Source: Leptospira dzoumogneensis (lineage in GTDB: Bacteria > Spirochaetota > Leptospiria > Leptospirales > Leptospiraceae). From it: a stretch of 64,000 nucleotides of DNA. Position numbers and translations under genes: made by a program. The stretch covers positions 496,001 through 560,000 of the forward strand of contig NZ_RQHS01000005.1 in NCBI RefSeq assembly GCF_004770895.1, given 5' to 3'. Under the pieces are notes generated by a model, which had not been told where the DNA came from, made no database searches, and saw nothing but the letters and a program-made list of their open reading frames with translations. How positions within the stretch are numbered: the first letter of the stretch is position 1; every line of letters starts with the position of its first letter. Below, one piece after another: positions 57,864 to 64,000 of the stretch.

Positions 57864-58640
57864 ATGAATAAAAATACGCGCGGTAAAAAGTATTTAACAC
57901 CCGCCTATTTTATGAGACCTTTATTCTTTTCTCGGCTTTTGGATTTCTTCTTTCCTTTACTTTGTGGAGTTTGCGGTGGAGAAGACTTCTTTTCCCTGAA
58001 AATCGGCCTTTGTAAAAGGTGCACCTATGCTGCTAAAACTTCTAAGCCGGCATATCGGTGTAATAAATGTTCTTCTCCCTTAGCTTTACCCTTCTCAGTT
58101 TGTGGATTCTGCGATTCCAGGAATATATTCTTTACGAAAGTTTTTAGCCTAAGGGATAGAAACGATCTTTTGGGAGAATTATTGAACAAACTGAAATCGA
58201 ATAATGAATATCCCGTTTCCATTTTTCTATCTTTGGGGATCAGGAAAGTTTTGAGAGAGTTGAATACATTGGATTTGGATGCTTGTATCCTTCTTCCTAG
58301 CTATTCCAAGAATAGGATTTTCAATTCGGATCTAAAGCCATTCTCCCCAAGCAGCAGATTGTATGAAGAAACAAAAAGAATATTAAAAATTCCTTTAATA
58401 GATCCATTGATGAAGACAAGCGCGGAAAGGCAGGCAGGCAAAAGTTTTTCTGAAAGATTTTTCCATGCGTATTCCGCCTGGGAAATCAAACCGAATTGGA
58501 AGGATCGTTGTCCCTCTAAAATATTATTATTGGACGATGTTTTTACTACCGGAGCAAGTGTGAACGAAGCGAGTAGGATTTTAAAGAAGAATGGTACGGA
58601 GTCGGTCTATGTTTTAACCTATCTTAGGGTCTCGGATTAA
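57864..58640 (+). CDS. comF: ComF family protein
   Basis: A 258-residue ComF/GntX-like protein: N-terminal zinc-finger cysteines CGVCGG, CKRC, CNKC and CGFCD (about 38-95), then a phosphoribosyltransferase-type domain with the PRPP loop LLLDDVFTTGAS. In Bacillus and Haemophilus ComF aids DNA uptake at the inner membrane; in other bacteria its role is unclear. No other competence gene is nearby. Followed 42 bases on by dinB. Confidence 0.88.
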   Translation: MNKNTRGKKYLTPAYFMRPLFFSRLLDFFFPLLCGVCGGEDFFSLKIGLCKRCTYAAKTSKPAYRCNKCSSPLALPFSVCGFCDSRNIFFTKVFSLRDRNDLLGELLNKLKSNNEYPVSIFLSLGIRKVLRELNTLDLDACILLPSYSKNRIFNSDLKPFSPSSRLYEETKRILKIPLIDPLMKTSAERQAGKSFSERFFHAYSAWEIKPNWKDRCPSKILLLDDVFTTGASVNEASRILKKNGTESVYVLTYLRVSD

Positions 58641-58682
58641 ACTTGACCTCTCTATATATCCGTATAGTATAGATGGGGCAAG

Positions 58683-59786
58683 ATGATCCGAAAAATTCTA
58701 CATGTGGACATGGATGCATTTTATGCTTCTGTAGAACAAAGAGATAATCCGAGTTATCAGGGCAAACCTATCATTGTGGGAGGCCCTCCCGATTCTAGAG
58801 GAGTGGTATGTGCTGCAAGTTATGAGGCGAGAAAATTCGGAGTTCGTTCCGCAATGCCTTGTTCCCAAGCGGCAAGACTTTGTCCTTCCGGGATTTTTGT
58901 AACTCCTCGTTTCGAAGCATATAGAAAAGTTTCCTCAACGATCAGACAGATATTTTTAGAATACACAGACCTCGTGGAGATGCTTTCCTTGGATGAGGCA
59001 TTTTTAGATGTCACTCAAAATAAGAAAAATATTCCGTATGCAAGCCAGGTAGCCAAAGAGATCAGGGAAAAGATCTTCGAAGAGACTCGGTTGACTGCAT
59101 CCGCAGGAGTTTCGATCAATAAGTTTTTAGCCAAGATCGCTACGGATCAAAATAAACCGAACGGAATGACGATCGTTCGTCCGGAACAGGCCGAAAAGTT
59201 CATAGAATCCTTGGATGTTTCCGTTTTCCCAGGCATCGGAAAAGTTACATTAAGAAAAATGCATGCACTTGGGATCAAAAAAGGAAAAGATCTAAAAGAA
59301 AAAAGCCTGGAGATGCTCGGTCAGAATTTTGGGAAATCAGGCCGTTGGTTCTACGCAGTATGCAGAGGTTTGGATGATAGACCGGTGGAACCTTTTAGAG
59401 AAAGAAAATCCTTAGGTGCGGAATCTACTTTTGCCAAAGACCTAGAAAATAGTTCCGAAATATTCAGGGAACTTTCTGATATCGCAGAGGAATTAGAAAG
59501 AAGATTACTACAAAAACCTTTTCCGGGAAAAACGATCACTCTCAAGGTAAAATTTTCAGACTTCACCCAAAAGACTAGAAGTATTACCGAAGATTATTCC
59601 TATCTGGATAAAAACGAACTGTATCGGATCGGATCCAAACTTTTGGAAGAATTCATATTAGAATCCGGTAAAACAATTTTTCCGATCCGTCTTTTGGGCT
59701 TGAGCATTTCTCATCCGGAAAACGTTTCCAAAAATTCTCGGATCAAAGTTGAAGATGAGGAGGATCTGTTTCCTTCTTTATTCTAA
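58683..59786 (+). CDS. dinB: DNA polymerase IV
   Basis: Y-family translesion polymerase (367 residues). Catalytic Asp9 (HVDMDAFYASVE), Asp104 and Glu105 (LSLDEAFLDV), and a Phe13 steric gate are present; the little-finger domain follows from about 240. It lacks an obvious C-terminal beta-clamp pentapeptide, though the tail EDLFPSLF is a candidate (clamp motifs read QLxLF). Ends one base from a convergent gene. No SOS box was recognised in the 42-base leader. Confidence 0.95.
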   Translation: MIRKILHVDMDAFYASVEQRDNPSYQGKPIIVGGPPDSRGVVCAASYEARKFGVRSAMPCSQAARLCPSGIFVTPRFEAYRKVSSTIRQIFLEYTDLVEMLSLDEAFLDVTQNKKNIPYASQVAKEIREKIFEETRLTASAGVSINKFLAKIATDQNKPNGMTIVRPEQAEKFIESLDVSVFPGIGKVTLRKMHALGIKKGKDLKEKSLEMLGQNFGKSGRWFYAVCRGLDDRPVEPFRERKSLGAESTFAKDLENSSEIFRELSDIAEELERRLLQKPFPGKTITLKVKFSDFTQKTRSITEDYSYLDKNELYRIGSKLLEEFILESGKTIFPIRLLGLSISHPENVSKNSRIKVEDEEDLFPSLF

Positions 59787-59787
59787 A

Positions 59788-60540
59788 TTATTTAGAAGTA
59801 TCCCCTGAATCAATCCCCGAAGGCACTAAATTCGCGATTCCCTGCCTTAAATTAGCCCATTCTTGCCTGCATTTTTTGTCCGCATCTTTTTCTTCGTTGT
59901 AATGCAGCATGGATCTTCCTGCCGCAAGTCCTGCTAGTTTAGAATTATCGAATATTTTCCACGCTATGCTTAAGATAAATAATCCGACAAACGGGAGTGC
60001 TATCTTTAAGATCCCATGATGTTTGGAGTCCATAATAGAACCCAAAAAAGTACAGATCGAACCTATACTGAACAGATACCAGCCTATATAAAAATAATCT
60101 TCCGCAATCTCGGAGGCATTATTGATCATATATCTGCAAAAAGACCCGTCCATCTCTACCAATTCTTTTTTACCGGAAGGAAGAAGGTTCTCTATAAAAG
60201 GTTTTTCTAATCTAGACTTTCCTAAATAAGGCTGGATCTCCAAGAATAGATTGATCCCTAAATATAACATCCCGATGAAGAAGATTATAAAAAACGGTCT
60301 GTATAAAAGTTTGGTCCTTTCCGTAGATCTGTATAATTCCAATTCGGATTCAGGGACTCCCATCTTCTTAGAGATCCTGTCCTTGTATTGTTGGAAAGCC
60401 AAGTTATCCATAAAAGGAATATAATCCGTGGCAGGAAGAGAATCCTTTGTATCCTTACTTTGGAGCCAGGCATTCACTTCGTTTAAGGCTTTGGTCTTGG
60501 AAACCTTGAAATACGGAAAGATAAGGCGGATCAAAAACAT
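59788..60540 (-). CDS. membrane protein of unknown function
   Basis: A 250-residue protein not recognised as any family. It has a charged cytoplasmic N-terminus (about 1-75, with many Lys), a helix at about 78-98 (LYRPFFIIFFIGMLYLGINLFL), a soluble loop with KPFIENLLPSGKK, and two helices near 150-200 (YFYIGWYLFSIGSICTFLGS, then ALPFVGLFILSIAW), ending in a charged tail. Convergent with dinB by 1 base and not closely joined to recQ, which starts 105 bases upstream. Confidence 0.75.
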   Translation of the reverse strand: MFLIRLIFPYFKVSKTKALNEVNAWLQSKDTKDSLPATDYIPFMDNLAFQQYKDRISKKMGVPESELELYRSTERTKLLYRPFFIIFFIGMLYLGINLFLEIQPYLGKSRLEKPFIENLLPSGKKELVEMDGSFCRYMINNASEIAEDYFYIGWYLFSIGSICTFLGSIMDSKHHGILKIALPFVGLFILSIAWKIFDNSKLAGLAAGRSMLHYNEEKDADKKCRQEWANLRQGIANLVPSGIDSGDTSK

Positions 60541-60645
60541 ATCATTTTCCTAATGTATAAGATCGACGAACGGATTGGCTGGTCAGATTAGGAAATCTTT
60601 AAGATGTAGGCAAGGCGATTTTTAGGATGAAAAAGGCGAAGAAGC

Positions 60646-62511
60646 TTAAAACTTCTCTAAAATAGCTAAAATTTCTTTCCCATATTGTCTAACTTTGGCT
60701 TCTCCCATACCTTTGATCGCCATCAGATCGTCTAGGCTTTCCGGTTTTTGGGAGGCGATCCTTGCAAGCACCGGATTTTGGATCACCATAAACTTCTTCC
60801 ATTTATTACGTCTCGCGATCCTGTCTCTGAAGTTTTTGAGTTCGTTTAGGATGAGTTTGTCCCCGCTAAGTGGTATTTTTTTGCGAGGTTTTTCAGTAAC
60901 ATCAAAAGATGTTTTAGGTTTTCCGAATGCAGTTAGATAAATTTTAGGATATTTGTCCCCTTTGACCGAAAGTTTTTTGGTCTTCTGCCAATCTTCTAAA
61001 AGTTTGAGAATGGATTCCTCGGGAACATGTTTTAAAGAAGAATAATATTGGGATTTATCTAATCTTCTACGAAGTATATCTTTTGATCTTGCTCCTCTTA
61101 ATGTCCCTGCGATGATCTTTTTTCCGAATTTTGCAGGATATTCCGAGATAAGACCTTCTACCGATTTGATCTCGTCCGGATCGAAGATATGGGACTCTTT
61201 CTCCTTCTTCTTCTCCGCTTTTAATCTTTCTCTTTCCGTATAAGCAAGTCTTGCAGAATGAGAAGATGAGGAGTCTGCACAAGTATCGCAGGATCCGCAG
61301 TTGGAGATCTCTTCTCCAAAATAATCGCATAAGATCTTTTGTCTACAGTCAGGAGAGCTTACATAAGATTTTACATGAGAGAGTAACGTTTCTCCTCCCT
61401 TATAATTCGCTTCCTTGGATAAAAGAAAACTTTGGACACTTAAGTCGCCGGGTAAGAAGAATAATATACAATCAGAATTTTTGCCGTCTCTTCCAGCTCT
61501 TCCTGCTTCTTGGTAATAACTTTCTAAGGAAGAAGGTACCTGATAGTGAAGGACCAATCTCACATTCGGGCTATCCAATCCCATTCCGAATGCGTTTGTG
61601 GCTACTAGTATATTCGTTTTTCCGGAGGAATATCCTTCTTGGGTTTTTTCTCTGCTGGAGTCGGTTCTTCCGGCGTGATACTTTCCTACTTTGTACCCTG
61701 ATTTGCGGAGAAGTTCGTAAATTTCATCCACTTTGGCTCGAGTAGAGCAGTATATAATCGCCTTACCTGAAACTGATTTTTGAAAATTACCCTTTTCTAA
61801 TATTTCTAAGAGTAAATTTTCCTTTTCTCTTTCCGAGTCCGGATAAACTACCGAGAATTTCAAATTTTCTCTGGCATATGTGCCCTGCACATGCAAAGGA
61901 AGTTTTAATCCTAAACTGTCGGAGATATCTTTTTTGACTCGATCGGTTGCTGTGGCAGTGAGGGCTACCCAAGGAGTTCCTTCTTGTAAATAAGAACGTA
62001 ATGTATGAAGTTTTCTGTATTCAGGACGGAAATCGTGACCCCATTGAGAAACACAATGCGCCTCATCCACTGCCATCAAACTCACCGGAAGTTTTGGAAG
62101 TAGATTTAAAAAAGAACGAGACACCGCTCGTTCAGGAGAAATATATAATATTCTAATTTTCCCTGTGGCCGCGGAGGATAATACTCTTACTTGTTCCAGA
62201 TCATCCTGGGTGGAATTACAATATGCTGCTTGGATCCCTCTTGCTTTTAATCCATCCACCTGATCTTTCATAAGAGCGATCAATGGAGAGATTACGATGG
62301 TAAGAGAATTTGCCTCCGCAAAAGAAGGCAATTGATAGATGAGGGATTTTCCACCGCCGGTAGGAAGAATAGCGAGCACATCTTTTCTTCCCAATAACGC
62401 CTGAACAGCTTCCCATTGGCCTTGCCTGAATTGGGGAAATCCGAAATTGGTATATAGGATCTTTTTCCAATCCTCTATCGAAGAGGAGACTGTTCCAGTG
62501 TTTGCAGACAA
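60646..62511 (-). CDS. recQ: ATP-dependent DNA helicase RecQ
   Basis: RecQ-family 3'-5' helicase (621 residues). Motifs: Walker [20 protein letters not shown]-like switch, GRAGRDGK, a zinc-binding Cys set ([19 protein letters not shown]) and an HRDC-like C-terminal domain ([20 protein letters not shown]). Full length for the family with the winged-helix region in between. It acts in replication-fork and recombination repair. The mnmC gene ends 15 bases upstream, so they may be cotranscribed. Confidence 0.95.
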   Translation of the reverse strand: MSANTGTVSSSIEDWKKILYTNFGFPQFRQGQWEAVQALLGRKDVLAILPTGGGKSLIYQLPSFAEANSLTIVISPLIALMKDQVDGLKARGIQAAYCNSTQDDLEQVRVLSSAATGKIRILYISPERAVSRSFLNLLPKLPVSLMAVDEAHCVSQWGHDFRPEYRKLHTLRSYLQEGTPWVALTATATDRVKKDISDSLGLKLPLHVQGTYARENLKFSVVYPDSEREKENLLLEILEKGNFQKSVSGKAIIYCSTRAKVDEIYELLRKSGYKVGKYHAGRTDSSREKTQEGYSSGKTNILVATNAFGMGLDSPNVRLVLHYQVPSSLESYYQEAGRAGRDGKNSDCILFFLPGDLSVQSFLLSKEANYKGGETLLSHVKSYVSSPDCRQKILCDYFGEEISNCGSCDTCADSSSSHSARLAYTERERLKAEKKKEKESHIFDPDEIKSVEGLISEYPAKFGKKIIAGTLRGARSKDILRRRLDKSQYYSSLKHVPEESILKLLEDWQKTKKLSVKGDKYPKIYLTAFGKPKTSFDVTEKPRKKIPLSGDKLILNELKNFRDRIARRNKWKKFMVIQNPVLARIASQKPESLDDLMAIKGMGEAKVRQYGKEILAILEKF

Positions 62512-62526
62512 GTTGAAACTTCTTCC

Positions 62527-64000
62527 TTAATCTAGATTTCGGATCTTGCGGTATAGAAATCTTGAGGGATGCAGAGAAGAGTACAAGCTATTTTCAATAG
62601 ATAAAGGTTCGTTTAAAAGAATCTCCGCCAAAATTTCCCCTCCCAATAGGGAAGTCAAAACTCCCCTGGATCCCAAACCGCCGAACACAAACAGGTTTTT
62701 TTGCGGTTCTAAAAAAGGAAATTCTTTCTTTCGATTTTTTGTGAGACCCATACCTGAGTATATTTTTCGAAAGGGTTCCGGAGAATGGACCGGGCCAATG
62801 ATCGGAAATCGATCCGGAGTTTGGGACCGTATACCAACAAAGTCGGAACGAATATTGATCTGTTCCCAGTTTAAACCTAAGAATGTTTTTTGAGAATATC
62901 CTAAAATTTCTTCCCTATCTTTGGTCCTTGCGTTCGGATCTAGATCGAATTCATCGAATGTGGAACCGTTCACTCTGATCCCATTTTTGGAAGGAGTCAG
63001 ATATTTATCTCCCACTTGGATCGGATCTTTTTCGGATTGTGTATTATGATCTTCTAATATTTCTAATTGCCCTCTAACGGATCTAAGGGAGAAGGGCGAC
63101 TCTCCCCATAAATTTTGGAGTAAACTTTCTATACCGAAAGAATTTGCTAAAATTAAAACTTCCGTTCTACTTAAAATTTCTTTGTTCTCTGAGAATAATG
63201 TCCATTCTTCCTTTTCGAAAGTGATCGAGCTTATATTTCCTTGTTTCAGAAGAATGTTCGGGTGATCTAAAAGTTTTTCCGTTAATACGGGTGTATCCGT
63301 CCAGAAACCGGAAGGATAATAGATACCTTTTGCATCTTCAGGGTAGTTTTCTCCCAGTTCCGGTTTGAGTTCCGCTAATTCTTTGGATAAGGAATGTGCC
63401 TTGGTACCTTCTTCCAATCGAACCCAAGGAAGATCCTCTCCTGAAAGTTGTAATGTGCCGGAGATTTGGTAAGAATCTTTAGGAAGAAGGTCGGAATAAC
63501 GACGGATAGAATTTCCGAGACAACGCAGGGTCCATAAACTGGTGGGAGTTTCCCCCTTGGTAATATGGGGATGAGAAACTGCCATAGGAACGGAAGATGC
63601 GCGTAACGCGTTATGGTCATCCCAGACTTCTACCCGGATCCCTCTCCATGCCAATGCTCTTGCAATACTTGCTCCCGCAAGTCCAGCTCCGAGCACCGAT
63701 ACTCTTTCAGGGATCTGATCGGATTTCGCTCTTCTTAAAAACGGAATTGGATTTAGATCCGGTTCTGGTTCGGATCCGTAAACTCCGACAAGCATTTCTC
63801 TTTTTCTTCCATAACCTGGAATTTTGGAAAGGGAGAATCCTGTATTGCTCAGACAATCTTTCACAGACCTTGCTACAGTGAATGTGGCAAGGCTTGCATT
63901 CTTGTTAGAAAGTCTTTTAAGCTGAAGTGAAATATTTTCTCCCCAGAGTTCCGGGTTTTTAGAAGGAGCAAATCCATCTAAGAAGAATGCGTCGAATTTT
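62527..64000 (-). CDS. mnmC: tRNA mnm5s2U biosynthesis bifunctional protein MnmC (5' end outside window)
   Basis: C-terminal ~490 residues of MnmC; the start lies past the right edge. The edge encodes DAFFLDGFAPSKNPELW, the signature of the MnmC methyltransferase domain, followed by the FAD-dependent domain: VSVLGAGLAGASIARALAWRG, then the DAO-type fold ending FGGLGSRGVLTSLLGGEILAE. It oxidatively removes the carboxymethyl group of cmnm5 in tRNA and then methylates to mnm5s2U at wobble position 34. A GTG inside the frame near 63864 is an internal Val and not the start. Full fusion is conserved here. Confidence 0.88.
   Translation of the reverse strand, partial: KFDAFFLDGFAPSKNPELWGENISLQLKRLSNKNASLATFTVARSVKDCLSNTGFSLSKIPGYGRKREMLVGVYGSEPEPDLNPIPFLRRAKSDQIPERVSVLGAGLAGASIARALAWRGIRVEVWDDHNALRASSVPMAVSHPHITKGETPTSLWTLRCLGNSIRRYSDLLPKDSYQISGTLQLSGEDLPWVRLEEGTKAHSLSKELAELKPELGENYPEDAKGIYYPSGFWTDTPVLTEKLLDHPNILLKQGNISSITFEKEEWTLFSENKEILSRTEVLILANSFGIESLLQNLWGESPFSLRSVRGQLEILEDHNTQSEKDPIQVGDKYLTPSKNGIRVNGSTFDEFDLDPNARTKDREEILGYSQKTFLGLNWEQINIRSDFVGIRSQTPDRFPIIGPVHSPEPFRKIYSGMGLTKNRKKEFPFLEPQKNLFVFGGLGSRGVLTSLLGGEILAEILLNEPLSIENSLYSSLHPSRFLYRKIRNLD

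Overview
The window is a chromosomal segment of a Leptospira (spirochaete). Pointers are lax-lipobox lipoproteins, a tuf-S10-spc-alpha ribosomal cluster, 7TMR-DISM receptors joined to cyclase or PP2C domains, a family of outer-membrane proteins with a short SH3-like N-terminal domain, and intergenic motifs of the GGAACTCCAACA type that I recall from Leptospira genomes. Base composition by eye is above that of L. interrogans, which suggests one of the higher-GC environmental or intermediate species. Species was not determined.

Layout. 1-4.7 kb: the end of a GMC (cholesterol-oxidase-like) oxidoreductase, an alpha/beta hydrolase with a Cys where the nucleophile should be and an SDR form a lipid or steroid type operon, followed by a convergent SRPBCC protein. 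4.8-11.8 kb: signalling block of two tandem paralogous 7TMR-DISM receptors, one with an adenylate cyclase and one with a PP2C phosphatase output, a DUF1761 protein and a PAS histidine kinase. 11.8-14.7 kb: dihaem cytochrome lipoprotein and RCC1-repeat lipoprotein. 15.1-17.2 kb: metallo-beta-lactamase-fold lipoprotein and questin-oxidase-like protein. 17.2-18.8 kb: alkylation-repair operon ada-alkB, with a fragment of a further 2-oxoglutarate oxygenase gene between the two. 18.9-22.9 kb: OtsAB trehalose synthase/phosphatase overlapping a GH15 hydrolase. 23.2-25.2 kb: TetR regulator with a clear operator, and a GH1 beta-glucosidase.

25.4-43.2 kb: a TetM-like translational GTPase, then tuf and the S10, spc and alpha ribosomal operons in one direction through secY, adk, infA, rpmJ, rpoA and rplQ, ending at a strong terminator. 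rpmD and rpmJ are present but very short. A pair of competing hairpins lies between rplO and secY.

43.3-49.9 kb: GT-C type glycosyltransferase, membrane PP2C phosphatase with TPR tail, GH5 endoglycoceramidase-like lipoprotein and a membrane-anchored SRPBCC protein. 49.9-53.7 kb: a TetR-controlled operon of a class III aminotransferase and two class II aldolase paralogues, the second lacking two of three zinc ligands; a 34-bp operator separates it from the divergent tetR. 53.7-57.8 kb: three tandem paralogous outer-membrane barrel proteins. 57.9-64 kb: comF, dinB, an unknown membrane protein, recQ and the C-terminal part of mnmC running off the edge.

No tRNA, rRNA, CRISPR array, transposase or prophage was recognised. 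The best leads for something undescribed are the aminotransferase/aldolase/pseudo-aldolase operon, the TetM-like factor in the place of fusA, and the twin receptors with swapped outputs.
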